A stretch of DNA of 19,899 nucleotides from DATCZB01 sp035513215 (lineage in GTDB: Bacteria; Pseudomonadota; Gammaproteobacteria; Steroidobacterales; Rariloculaceae), in NCBI GenBank assembly GCA_035513215.1, contig DATKCK010000060.1:1-19899 (forward strand), in the 5' to 3' direction. Positions within the stretch are counted from its first letter, which is position 1, and the number at the start of each line of letters is the position of its first letter. Below, in pieces: positions 1-7,585 of the stretch. The notes beneath the pieces were generated by a model. The model was not told the origin of the DNA, did no database searches, and saw only the letters and a program-made list of their open reading frames with translations. The position numbers and the translations under genes were made by a program.

Positions 1-1
1 G

Positions 2-235
2 AGCATCGTGTTCGCGGTTCGCGATTTCGGCCCCGGCATTCCGCCGTCCGCGATGAAGCGGCTCTTCGAGCTCTTCTACCGTCCCGACAACGAGCTGACC
101 CGAACGACGGCCGGCACGGGGATCGGGCTTGCGCTCGTCCGGCAGCTCGTCACGGCGATGTCGGGCCGCGTCGACGTCAGAAACCGCGACCCCGGCGCCG
201 AGTTTCGGGTGGTGTTGCCGTTGGGGCCAAACTGA
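2..235 (+). CDS. Sensor histidine kinase, C-terminal ATPase fragment (5' truncated by window edge)
   Basis: This is the last ~77 residues of a two-component sensor histidine kinase; the reading frame is open to the window edge, so the N-terminal sensor and the phospho-accepting His lie outside. Visible HATPase_c motifs are the G1 box (DFGPGI), an F-box-like segment (RLFELFYRP) and the glycine-rich G2 box (GTGIGLALV), followed by the usual final strand ending in VVLPLG. These bind ATP for autophosphorylation in the cytoplasm. The GTG at 8 is internal, because conserved sequence continues upstream of it. The stop codon is followed within 2 nt by the left arm of a GGGTCAGACCCC repeat, and the next gene converges on it. 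The cognate regulator is not in view, so the signal is unknown. Confidence 0.9.
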   Translation, partial: SIVFAVRDFGPGIPPSAMKRLFELFYRPDNELTRTTAGTGIGLALVRQLVTAMSGRVDVRNRDPGAEFRVVLPLGPN

Positions 236-237
236 AC

Positions 238-343
238 GGGTCAGACCCCTTTCAGGTTAGACCCCTTTCAGGTTTCTCCCGATAAGGCCATCTCGATTGG
301 CAGTCGTCCTGCGAGGAGAAAGCTGAAAGGGGTCTGACCCCAA
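238..343. repeat. Composite inverted repeat (GGGGTCAGACCCCTTTCAG family) between convergent genes
   Basis: The left arm begins at 238 with GGGTCAGACCCCTTTCAG and the right arm at 323-343 is its reverse complement. A longer pairing exists between 259-279 and 315-335 (21 nt, one mismatch), leaving a ~35 nt loop. The left arm starts 2 nt after the kinase stop codon, and the right arm ends 1 nt before the fusA stop codon read on the other strand. The GGGG-TCAGA-CCCC core followed by TTT also resembles a small terminator stem. The position suggests a bidirectional terminator, a REP/REPIN-like mobile repeat, or both. The same family recurs at 19834-19899. Confidence 0.85.
243..274 (+). repeat. Perfect 16-bp tandem duplication inside the left repeat arm
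   Basis: AGACCCCTTTCAGGTT occurs twice head to tail (243-258 and 259-274) with no mismatch. The right arm has only one copy. This looks like a local duplication by slippage or recombination within the repeat element. Confidence 0.9.
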
Positions 344-344
344 T

Positions 345-2429
345 TTAGCTTGCGCGGCGGCGCTCCTGCGTCTCGGTGATGATGCCCTCGGCGACGTTCT
401 TCGGGCAGGGCGCGTAGTGGTCGAACTCCATCGAGAACTGGCCGCGGCCCGAGGTCATCGTGCGCAGATCGCCGATGTAGCCGAACATCTCCGATAGCGG
501 GCATTCGGCCCTGACGTGCGTCAGCGAGAGCCCCGCCTCCTGCGATTTGATCATGCCGCGGCGGCGATTGAGGTCGCCGATGACGTCGCCGACGTGATCG
601 TCCGGCGTATAGACATCGACCTTCATGATCGGCTCGAGCAGCTGCGGTCCGGCTTTCGGTATCGACTGCCGGTAGGCGGCCCGCGTCGCGATCTCGAACG
701 CGAGCGCGGACGAGTCGACGGCATGGTAGGCGCCGTCGAGCAGCGTGAACTTGACATCGAGCAGCGGGTAGCCGGCCAGCGTGCCCTCCTGCATGCTCCC
801 CTCAAAAGCCGCCTCGATCGCGCCCCAGTACTCGCGCGGCACGTTGCCGCCCGTGACGGCCGAGACGAACTCGTAGCCCGAGTTCTTCTCGCCCGGCTCA
901 ATCGTGTACTCGATCTTGGCGTACTGGCCCGAGCCGCCGGTCTGCTTCTTGTGCACGTAAGTGTCGTTGACGGCCTTCGTGATCGTCTCGCGGTAGGCGA
1001 CCTGCGGCTTGCCGACCGTGACCTCGACCTTGTGCGTGCGCCTGAGAATGTCGACCTTGATGTCGAGATGCAGCTCGCCCATGCCCATGATGATCGTCTC
1101 GCCCGACTCCTGGTCGGTCATGACGCGGAACGACGGATCCTCCTGGATCATCTTGTTGAGCGCGACGCCGAGCTTCTCGCTACCGCCCTTGTCTCTCGGC
1201 GCGATCGCGATCGAAATGACGGGGTCCGGGAACACCATCGGCTCGAGCGTCGCCGGGTTCCTGACGTCGGCGAGCGTATGCCCCGTGCGTGTATTCTTCA
1301 TTCCGAGCAACGCGACGATGTCGCCGGCCTGCGCCGAATCGATCTCCTCGCGTTCGTTGGCGTGCATCCGCACGATGCGCCCGATGCGCTCGGTCTTGCC
1401 GGTGAAGGTGTTGACAACGGTGTCGCCCTTCGCGATCCGGCCGGAGTAGATGCGCGTGAACGTCAGCGCGCCGAAGCGGTCGTCCATGATCTTGAACGCG
1501 AGCGCCCGCAAAGGCTTCTCGGGATCGACGATCGCGAATCCACCCGTCTCGTTACCCTCGAGATCGATCTCCGGCTGCGGGTCCACTTCCATCGGATTCG
1601 GCAGATAGTCGACCACGGCGTCGAGCAAGACCTGAATGCCCTTGTTCTTGAACGCCGAGCCCGCATAGGTCGGGAAAAAGTCGAGCGCGATCGTCCCGCG
1701 ACGGACGCACGCCTTGAGGTCCTCGACCGAAGGCTCGTTGCCCTCGAGATAGGCCTCGAGCAGCGCGTCGTCCTGCTCGAGCGCGGTTTCGATCAGCGCT
1801 TCGCGGTACTTCTCGATGTCGGCGCTCATCTCGGCCGGCGGGTCGACAACCTCGAAGTTGGTCGGATCGCCCGACTCGTCCCAGACGTAAGCCTTGCGCG
1901 TGAGCAAGTCGACGACACCCTTGAACTGATCCTCGATGCCGATCGGCAGAACCATGATGAGCGGAACGGCATTCAGACGGCTCTTGATTTGCTTGACGAC
2001 GCGATAGAAGTCGGCGCCGATACGATCGAGCTTATTGACGAAAATGATGCGCGCGACGCGCGAGTCGTTGGCATAGCGCCAGTTCGTCTCCGACTGCGGC
2101 TCGACGCCGCCCGAGCCGCAGAAAACGCCGATGCCGCCGTCGAGCACCTTGAGCGAGCGATAGACCTCGATCGTAAAATCGACGTGCCCCGGCGTGTCGA
2201 TGATGTTGAGCTGGTGATCCTTCCACGCGCAGCTCGTCGCCGCCGACTGGATCGTGATGCCGCGCTCCTGCTCCTGCTCCATGAAATCGGTCGTGGCAGC
2301 GCCGTCGTGGACCTCGCCCATCTTGTGGATGCGGCCGGTCAGCTTGAGAATGCGCTCCGTCGTCGTCGTCTTGCCGGCATCGACGTGCGCGAAAATCCCA
2401 ATATTGCGATACAGATTCAGGTCTGCCAT
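345..2429 (-). CDS. fusA: Translation elongation factor G, EF-G2-type paralogue
   Basis: This is a GTPase that drives ribosomal translocation and, in some paralogues, ribosome recycling. Taken from the ATG at 2429 it has 694 residues, normal for EF-G. G-domain motifs are the P-loop AHVDAGKT (14-21), the switch I region with RGITI (56-60), DTPGH (78-82) and NKLD (132-135); domains II-V follow in order, including GMGELHLDI and the C-terminal FGYIGDLRTMTSGRGQFSMEF. The segment GVFCGSGGVEPQSETNWRYAN matches, from memory, the EF-G2 proteins of Shewanella and Vibrio rather than the EF-G of the str operon. An in-frame TTG two codons upstream (2435) is less likely than the ATG. The gene stands alone, with no rpsL, rpsG or tuf, and has its own promoter candidate. 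Whether a str-operon fusA also exists cannot be seen here. Confidence 0.95.
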   Translation of the reverse strand: MADLNLYRNIGIFAHVDAGKTTTTERILKLTGRIHKMGEVHDGAATTDFMEQEQERGITIQSAATSCAWKDHQLNIIDTPGHVDFTIEVYRSLKVLDGGIGVFCGSGGVEPQSETNWRYANDSRVARIIFVNKLDRIGADFYRVVKQIKSRLNAVPLIMVLPIGIEDQFKGVVDLLTRKAYVWDESGDPTNFEVVDPPAEMSADIEKYREALIETALEQDDALLEAYLEGNEPSVEDLKACVRRGTIALDFFPTYAGSAFKNKGIQVLLDAVVDYLPNPMEVDPQPEIDLEGNETGGFAIVDPEKPLRALAFKIMDDRFGALTFTRIYSGRIAKGDTVVNTFTGKTERIGRIVRMHANEREEIDSAQAGDIVALLGMKNTRTGHTLADVRNPATLEPMVFPDPVISIAIAPRDKGGSEKLGVALNKMIQEDPSFRVMTDQESGETIIMGMGELHLDIKVDILRRTHKVEVTVGKPQVAYRETITKAVNDTYVHKKQTGGSGQYAKIEYTIEPGEKNSGYEFVSAVTGGNVPREYWGAIEAAFEGSMQEGTLAGYPLLDVKFTLLDGAYHAVDSSALAFEIATRAAYRQSIPKAGPQLLEPIMKVDVYTPDDHVGDVIGDLNRRRGMIKSQEAGLSLTHVRAECPLSEMFGYIGDLRTMTSGRGQFSMEFDHYAPCPKNVAEGIITETQERRRAS

Positions 2430-2488
2430 GTCCAAGGTCTCTGTCAGCGTGAGTTTTTTGCCGCCGGCTGGCGGCCACCGGGGCGCGC

Positions 2489-2497
2489 ATCATAACA
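2489..2497 (-). promoter_or_regulatory. Extended -10 promoter candidate for fusA
   Basis: On the minus strand the sequence reads TGT-TATGAT, an extended -10 element (TGn plus 5 of 6 matches to TATAAT). It lies about 60 nt upstream of the chosen ATG and would give a leader of roughly 50 nt. The -35 region is poor, which is tolerated by extended -10 promoters. It was found by eye only. Confidence 0.45.
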
Positions 2498-2538
2498 GGA
2501 CGGGGTGACCGCAACCACCGTGCCCGCCTCACATTTCG

Positions 2539-2558
2539 AGGCGGCATAAGGGCCGCCT
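2539..2558 (-). terminator. Hairpin downstream of the hemD-like gene, possible terminator
   Basis: A perfect 7-bp GC stem (AGGCGGC / GCCGCCT) with a 6-nt loop sits about 8 nt beyond the stop codon of the HEM4-like gene on the minus strand. No T-run follows, so it is not a classical intrinsic terminator. It may mark the transcript end or protect the mRNA 3' end before the fusA promoter. Confidence 0.35.
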
Positions 2559-2566
2559 GAGGGGAT

Positions 2567-3397
2567 TTACGCCATTTCCGCCCCCATCTTCTGCAACAGC
2601 GCCATCACCATCGGCTTCATGAAGAAGTCGGATTCGGGGACGACGTCGACGGTGATGCCGAGGGCCTCGAGCTCGTCGGCGACGACGGGCCCCACCGCGG
2701 CGACGACGACACCGTCAAGCGCCGCGCGCACGGTCTCGGCGCCGCCCGCCGTTCGCTCGGCGATCGCGACGAGCCGCTCGACCTGGGCCTTGCTCGTGAA
2801 CGCGATCGCGTCGATCTCGCCAGCCGCGAGGCGCCGGATCAGGGCCTCGACGGCCGCGTCGTCCGATTCGGAGGCATAGACGTAAGGCGCGACGCAGTCG
2901 GGCGTCACGCCGCGCCCGGCGAGGTAGTCGATGAGCTTCGCGTTCGGATCGCGTCCGTATAGCTGCACGCCGAGGCGCTTGCCTTCGATGTCGAGACCGC
3001 CGAGCGTCTCGATGACGCCGTCCGTGGTCGGTGCCACGGCAGGATGATCCGGTTTGACTCCGAGCTCGCGCAGCGCGCGCACGGGTTTCGGCCCCCGCGT
3101 CAGGAGCGGCGTCCTGGCGAGCGCCGCGACGAATCGCTCTTCGATACCGGCACTCTCGGCAAAGCCGAGGAGCCGCCTGACGCCTTCGCCGGTGAATATC
3201 ACGAAGAGATCCATCGGATCCGCGCAGAAGCGCCCGATCCAATCGACAACGTCGCCGCGATCCGGCGAATCGGCAATGGCGACGAGCGGACAGCGCACGA
3301 CATCGGCGCCGCGCCGCTCGAGCAGGCCGGCGAGCACGTCGAGCTGCCGCGTCTCGGGCAGCGCCACGCGCGGTTTGCGTCGGTCGGCACGGTTCAC
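2567..3397 (-). CDS. hemD: HEM4 family protein, uroporphyrinogen-III synthase-like
   Basis: This is a 276-residue protein with the two-lobed HEM4 pattern. An N-terminal PRVALPETRQLDVLAGLLERRGA segment corresponds to the start of lobe 1, LFVIFTGEGVRRLL to the conserved 'ftS.ngv' strand, and DAIAFTSKAQVERL to the second-lobe counterpart. Uroporphyrinogen-III synthase closes and rearranges hydroxymethylbilane in haem and sirohaem synthesis. The GTG at 3397 is chosen because GAGGTGA precedes it at good spacing and overlaps the stop codon of the upstream gene, implying translational coupling. The reading frame is open further upstream (to 3502), but that part would overlap the previous gene and looks non-coding. 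There is no hemC or hemX neighbour, so this could be a second, diverged HEM4 protein and not the main HemD. Confidence 0.7.
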   Translation of the reverse strand: MNRADRRKPRVALPETRQLDVLAGLLERRGADVVRCPLVAIADSPDRGDVVDWIGRFCADPMDLFVIFTGEGVRRLLGFAESAGIEERFVAALARTPLLTRGPKPVRALRELGVKPDHPAVAPTTDGVIETLGGLDIEGKRLGVQLYGRDPNAKLIDYLAGRGVTPDCVAPYVYASESDDAAVEALIRRLAAGEIDAIAFTSKAQVERLVAIAERTAGGAETVRAALDGVVVAAVGPVVADELEALGITVDVVPESDFFMKPMVMALLQKMGAEMA

Positions 3398-3401
3398 GGC
3401 G

Positions 3402-4103
3402 TCACCTCGACGAATCGAAGAGCCGGGGGTTTCGGGCGATGAATTTTTGTATCCATGTCTCGATGAACGATCGCGTCCCGCGGTGCATATACCACCAGCC
3501 AAGCAAGCTGATCACGAGCGCGCCCGCCGAGTCGAGGATCAGGTCCCACATCGTATCGGTAAGGCCGGACGGATCGTCGAACATCGGCTTTTGCATGCGC
3601 AGCCCGAACAATTGATCCATCGAGAACTCGAATATCTCCCAGAGTGCGCCGACGGCCACGGCGAAGAGAAACGCGAACAATGCCACGAACCTCGGCCGCA
3701 TATGCAGGTCGATGTTACGGCTCTCATTGAGCACATACACGAGCAGGAAACCCAGAATCCCGAGCAGCAAGCCGGAGCTTGCGTGCAGCGCGATGTCCCA
3801 CCACCAGATCCGATCGTAATAGCTGCGCATCTCGCCGAGAAAGAGCGCGGCGAAAACGAACACCAGGGCGAGAATCTGCATTTCGGCCGGCACCTTGACC
3901 GGAAGATGCCGCTGGAAGATCGCCGGCAAGAGAATGACCGACATGATCGCAACGATCAGGAAGGCATTGAGCCACTGGCGCTCGAGTACGATCAGCACGA
4001 GATCGGCGCCCATGATCAGCACGACGATTGCGACCAGCCATCGGTGCACGCGCACGGCCGTATCCGCCGCCGGCCTGTTCCCTCCATCGGGTTCTGAACT
4101 CAT
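3402..4103 (-). CDS. YjdF/DUF2238-like integral membrane protein
   Basis: This is a 233-residue polytopic membrane protein with about six hydrophobic segments. Segments include WLVAIVVLIMGADLVLIVL, AFLIVAIMSVILLPAIF, ILALVFVFAALFLGEM and the LHASSGLLLGILGFLLVYVL stretch. Features typical of the DUF2238/YjdF family, as I remember it, are the HASSG motif, ALWEIFEFSMD in a membrane helix, and DTMWDLILDSAGAL near the C-terminus. No biochemical function is established for the family. It is first in a two-gene minus-strand operon, with 4 nt separating its stop from the GTG of the HEM4-like gene. The ATG at 4103 has only a weak ribosome site. The C-terminal tail (RGTRSFIETWIQKFI onward) is basic and probably cytoplasmic. 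Confidence 0.65.
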   Translation of the reverse strand: MSSEPDGGNRPAADTAVRVHRWLVAIVVLIMGADLVLIVLERQWLNAFLIVAIMSVILLPAIFQRHLPVKVPAEMQILALVFVFAALFLGEMRSYYDRIWWWDIALHASSGLLLGILGFLLVYVLNESRNIDLHMRPRFVALFAFLFAVAVGALWEIFEFSMDQLFGLRMQKPMFDDPSGLTDTMWDLILDSAGALVISLLGWWYMHRGTRSFIETWIQKFIARNPRLFDSSR

Positions 4104-4238
4104 TCCGATACAGCCGTCGCTCAGCCGTCCTTCCGTTTGCCTTCGAGCAGGTGCTAATGGTCAGCGCAACCCCGCTCGTCACGCAAGAGCCCATGAGCCG
4201 CCGCATTCGTGCAGGAAGGTCCGAAGCTCTCAGATTCG

Positions 4239-4267
4239 CTGTCAGTGACTCGCCTGCCGCGCATAAA
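4239..4267 (+). promoter_or_regulatory. Sigma-70-like promoter candidate for the cation ATPase
   Basis: CTGTCA (4239-4244) and CATAAA (4262-4267) are separated by 17 nt, each matching 4 of 6 consensus bases. The predicted start is about 47 nt before the ATPase ATG. It lies in the 217-nt divergent gap (4104-4320), in which I see no gene. Confidence 0.3.
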
Positions 4268-4320
4268 ATGCTCGGACCAAAGTCGGGGACTCCCGCCATC
4301 ACGGAAGACAAGAGCAACGA

Positions 4321-7035
4321 ATGAACACCGAGGACCGGGACCAGGCGTCGCCGCCGTGGCACGGATCGACGGCACAAGCCGCGCTTCGGCAGCTCGACTC
4401 GTCGCTCGGCGGGCTGAGCCAGTCTGAAGCGGATGCGCGCCTCGAAAAGCACGGTGCCAACCGCTTGCCGGTCAAAGACAGGCGCAGCGCGTTCGTCCGG
4501 TTCCTGCTGCACTTTCACAACATTCTGATCTACGTGCTCGTCGGCGCGTCCGTCGTCACGCTTGCGCTGAACCATGTGATCGACACGCTGGTCATTCTTG
4601 CCGTCGTTCTGGCCAACGCCATGATCGGCTTCATCCAGGAAGGCAAGGCAGAAAAGGCCATGGATGCGATTCGGGGCATGCTCGCTCCGAGGGCAAGCGT
4701 GCTGCGCGGCGGCCAGCGCCGCGAGGTTCCCGGCGAGCTCCTGGTGCCGGGCGATATCGTGCTGCTCGAGGCCGGCGACAAGGTTCCCGCGGATCTTCGG
4801 CTCCTCGAGGCGCGGGGCCTGAAGATTCAGGAAGCCCTGCTCACGGGCGAGTCAGTTCCGGTCGACAAGCAGACAGACGCCGTCGAGGACTCTGCCGTGC
4901 TTGGTGACCGGGCTTGTATGGCCTACAGCGGGACGCTCGTCACCAGCGGTCAGGCCAAAGGTGTCGTCGTTGCAACGGGACACGCAACGCAGATCGGCCG
5001 CATCAGCGGCATGCTTGCTGAGGTGGAAGTCCTGACGACGCCGCTCGTCAGGCAAATGAACGTCTTCGCCCGATGGCTGACCGCGCTGATCCTGATCGTG
5101 GCGGGACTGCTGCTCGCTTACGGATACTTCGTGGCCAACCTCGAGTTCGCCGAGATGTTCATGGTCGTCGTCGGCCTGTCGGTTGCGGCCATTCCGGAAG
5201 GCCTGCCGGCCGTCCTCACCATCACGCTTGCCGTCGGCGTCCAGGCCATGGCCCGGCGCAATGCCATCGTACGGCGCCTGCCCGCCGTCGAGACGCTCGG
5301 CTCCGTGTCCGTGATCTGCACCGACAAGACGGGAACGCTGACGCGCAACGAGATGATGGCCGCGTCGGTAGTGGCGCGCGCTCACGTCTTCGCTCTCGAA
5401 GGAACCGGCTACGAGCCGAGCGGCGCGATCAAGCTCGACAACGAAATCGTCGACGCGCGCGAGCACGCCGTGCTCGAGGCGCTCGGCCGCGTGGCCGTGC
5501 TCTGCAACGATGCCTCCCTACGTCAGCACGACGGCGCCTGGCAAGTGGAAGGCGATCCCATGGAAGGGGCGTTACTGGCCTACGCGGCCAAGATCGGATT
5601 GGATGCGCACGCCGAGGCGAGGTCCTGGACGCGCACCGACGTCATCCCTTTCGATTCCAGGCATCGCTACATGGCGACGCTCAATCACGATCACGCCGGT
5701 CGGGGCCTGATCGCGGTCAAAGGCGCGCCAGAGACGATTCTGTCGATGTGCTCGGAGCAACGGACCGGTTTCGGGGACACCGAGCCGCTCGACGAGCCCT
5801 ATTGGCGGCAGCAGGCCGATCGCGTCGCGGCGCAGGGCCAGCGCGTGCTCGCGCTAGCCGAAAGGCGGGTTCCGCCCGAGCACACTGTGCTCGAGTTTTC
5901 CGACGTCGAAGACGGGCTAACGCTGGTCGGCCTCGTCGGCCTGATCGATCCGCCCCGGCCCGAGGCCGTTGCCGCGGTCGCCGAATGCCGCGGCGCCGGC
6001 ATCCGGGTCAAGATGATTACGGGCGACCACCGTGGAACGGCGGCAGCCATCGGCAGGGAGATCGGGCTCACCAACGTCGATACCGTTCTGACTGGATCGG
6101 ATCTCGACGCCATGGACGACGCCAGTCTGGCTGCGGCTGCCCTGAATACCGACATCTTCGCCCGAACGAGCCCCGAGCATAAGCTCAGGCTGGTGACGGC
6201 GTTGCAGGCGCAAGGCATGACCGTCGCGATGACCGGGGACGGCGTCAACGACGCGCCCGCGCTGAAACGCGCCGACGCCGGCATTGCCATGGGCATGAAG
6301 GGCAGCGAGGCCGCCAAGGAGGCCGCCGAGCTCGTGCTCGCCGACGACAATTTCGCGTCGATCGCGGCAGCCGTGCGCGAAGGGCGCACGGTTTATGACA
6401 ATATCAAGAAAGTGATCAGCTGGACGCTGCCCACGAATGCGGGCGAAGCCACGACGATCATCGTGGCGCTGCTGTTCGGCATGGCGCTGCCGGTGACGCC
6501 GATTCAGATTCTGTGGATCAACCTGATCACGGCCGTCACGCTCGGACTTGCGCTCGCCTTCGAGCCCACCGAGGAAGGCACGATGCGCCGGCCTCCGCGC
6601 CCGCGCGACGAGCCGCTACTGACCAGGACGCTTGCCTGGCACATCGTCCTGGTCTCAGCGCTTTTCCTCGCCGGCGTATTCGGAGTCTTCTTCTATGCGA
6701 TCGACCGCGATTACCCCATCGAGCTCGCACGCACGATGGCGGTCAACACCCTGGTGGTCATGGAGATTTTCCACCTCTTCTTCATCCGCAATATCTACGG
6801 CACGTCACTGACCTGGCGCGCCGTGGCCGGCACGAAAGTGGTCTGGGCGACCGTCATCGGCGTCACGGCGGCGCAGTTCGCGTTCACTTATCTCGCACCG
6901 CTTCAGAACGTCTTTCTCACGCGATCGGTGGGCTTGCTGGACGGACTGCTGATCGTGGGTGTTGGCGCCGTTTTCTTCGCGATCATCGAGGTCGAAAAGC
7001 AGTTGCGTCTCATCTTCTCCGCGGCCCGGGATTAA
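4321..7035 (+). CDS. P2-type cation-transporting ATPase (CtpF/PacL-like)
   Basis: This is a 904-residue membrane ATPase that pumps cations at the cost of ATP. In order it shows an N-terminal Cation_ATPase_N segment (HGSTAQAALRQLDSSLGG..), the actuator motif TGES (175-178), PEGLPA in M4 (from P292), DKTGTLT with phospho-acceptor D335, the nucleotide-site KGAPE (from K467), TGDGVNDAP (from T638), and the six-helix C-terminal region. PEGL in M4 and N-AGE in M5 match Ca2+-pump site residues. However M6 reads NLITAVTLGLALAFEP, with Ala where SERCA has the Ca-binding Asp (NLVTD). That pattern is what I recall for mycobacterial CtpF-like pumps, so Ca2+ is likely but stoichiometry or ion may differ. 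The sigma factor gene starts 46 nt downstream, and a putative ECF promoter overlaps this gene's stop codon. Confidence 0.92.
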   Translation: MNTEDRDQASPPWHGSTAQAALRQLDSSLGGLSQSEADARLEKHGANRLPVKDRRSAFVRFLLHFHNILIYVLVGASVVTLALNHVIDTLVILAVVLANAMIGFIQEGKAEKAMDAIRGMLAPRASVLRGGQRREVPGELLVPGDIVLLEAGDKVPADLRLLEARGLKIQEALLTGESVPVDKQTDAVEDSAVLGDRACMAYSGTLVTSGQAKGVVVATGHATQIGRISGMLAEVEVLTTPLVRQMNVFARWLTALILIVAGLLLAYGYFVANLEFAEMFMVVVGLSVAAIPEGLPAVLTITLAVGVQAMARRNAIVRRLPAVETLGSVSVICTDKTGTLTRNEMMAASVVARAHVFALEGTGYEPSGAIKLDNEIVDAREHAVLEALGRVAVLCNDASLRQHDGAWQVEGDPMEGALLAYAAKIGLDAHAEARSWTRTDVIPFDSRHRYMATLNHDHAGRGLIAVKGAPETILSMCSEQRTGFGDTEPLDEPYWRQQADRVAAQGQRVLALAERRVPPEHTVLEFSDVEDGLTLVGLVGLIDPPRPEAVAAVAECRGAGIRVKMITGDHRGTAAAIGREIGLTNVDTVLTGSDLDAMDDASLAAAALNTDIFARTSPEHKLRLVTALQAQGMTVAMTGDGVNDAPALKRADAGIAMGMKGSEAAKEAAELVLADDNFASIAAAVREGRTVYDNIKKVISWTLPTNAGEATTIIVALLFGMALPVTPIQILWINLITAVTLGLALAFEPTEEGTMRRPPRPRDEPLLTRTLAWHIVLVSALFLAGVFGVFFYAIDRDYPIELARTMAVNTLVVMEIFHLFFIRNIYGTSLTWRAVAGTKVVWATVIGVTAAQFAFTYLAPLQNVFLTRSVGLLDGLLIVGVGAVFFAIIEVEKQLRLIFSAARD

Positions 7036-7056
7036 TTACGCGCGGCGGGCGTATAT
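7029..7056 (+). promoter_or_regulatory. Putative ECF-type promoter of the sigma/anti-sigma operon
   Basis: GGATTAA (7029-7035) and GCGTATAT (7049-7056) are 13 nt apart. The layout equals GGAtT-N16-CGTA, close to the GGAAC/-35 and CGTA or CGTC/-10 pattern recognised by many ECF sigma factors. The same motif with identical spacing precedes the Mrp operon at 8353. The -35 half overlaps the ATPase stop codon. The predicted transcript start is about 20 nt before the sigma ATG. Confidence 0.5.
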
Positions 7057-7081
7057 TCGCTGAGAACGCGCCGGTGCCCCA

Positions 7082-7585
7082 ATGATCGATGAGCTGCATA
7101 CGTATATCCACAGCCTCAGGCGTTACGCCTATGTGCTGTGCCGAAATGCCGCCGATTCGGACGATCTCGTTCAGGAGACGCTGACGAAGGCGATCGCGCG
7201 CGCGCAGACGTTCCGCGCGGGCATGGATCTGCGTGCCTGGCTCTTCGGCATCCTGCACAACACCTTCGTATCGGACAAGCGGCAATATGCGCGCCGTGCC
7301 CGCGCCGCGAAGTTTCTCGAGAATGCCGTACCGGAGCCCGACACGACCTCCGACCAGGAAAAGCATGTAGAGGCCGAGACCACGATCCGTATGCTGAGCC
7401 GGCTGACCGCCGATCAGCAGGCGGCGCTGATCCTCGTCGCCGTCGAAGGGCTGTCCTACGAGGAAGCCGCTGCAATCCTGGACGTGCCGGTCGGCACGCT
7501 GATGTCGCGCCTTGCCCGCGGCCGCGAGCAGCTCAGGCGGCTCGTGCGCGGACAAGATCCAAGTCCACTCAGAGCCGTGAGATGA
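7082..7585 (+). CDS. ECF-type RNA polymerase sigma factor
   Basis: This is a 167-residue group IV sigma factor with only regions 2 and 4. Region 2 spans about residues 10-70 (YAYVLCRNAADSDDLVQETL binding core polymerase, then DLRAWLFGILHNTFVSDKR for -10 recognition). Region 4 spans about 105-155 (LTADQQAALILVAVEGLSYEEAAAILDVPVGTLMSRLARGREQLRR), a helix-turn-helix for the -35 element. Its stop overlaps the anti-sigma start as ATGA, so the pair is translationally coupled. No clear Shine-Dalgarno site precedes the ATG, which would fit a short leader. A bipartite motif found upstream both here and before the Mrp operon suggests autoregulation and a nearby target. Confidence 0.93.
   Translation: MIDELHTYIHSLRRYAYVLCRNAADSDDLVQETLTKAIARAQTFRAGMDLRAWLFGILHNTFVSDKRQYARRARAAKFLENAVPEPDTTSDQEKHVEAETTIRMLSRLTADQQAALILVAVEGLSYEEAAAILDVPVGTLMSRLARGREQLRRLVRGQDPSPLRAVR

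Noticed and set aside
516..2495. 659-codon open frame on the plus strand opposite fusA
   Set aside because: The translation is rich in Arg, Asp, Leu and Val with no domain pattern; it is the antisense shadow of a GC-biased gene whose EF-G reading is unmistakable.
3398..3502. Upstream extension of the HEM4-like gene to 3502
   Set aside because: It would overlap the membrane-protein gene by about 100 nt and the added residues look non-coding; the GTG at 3397 has a proper ribosome site.
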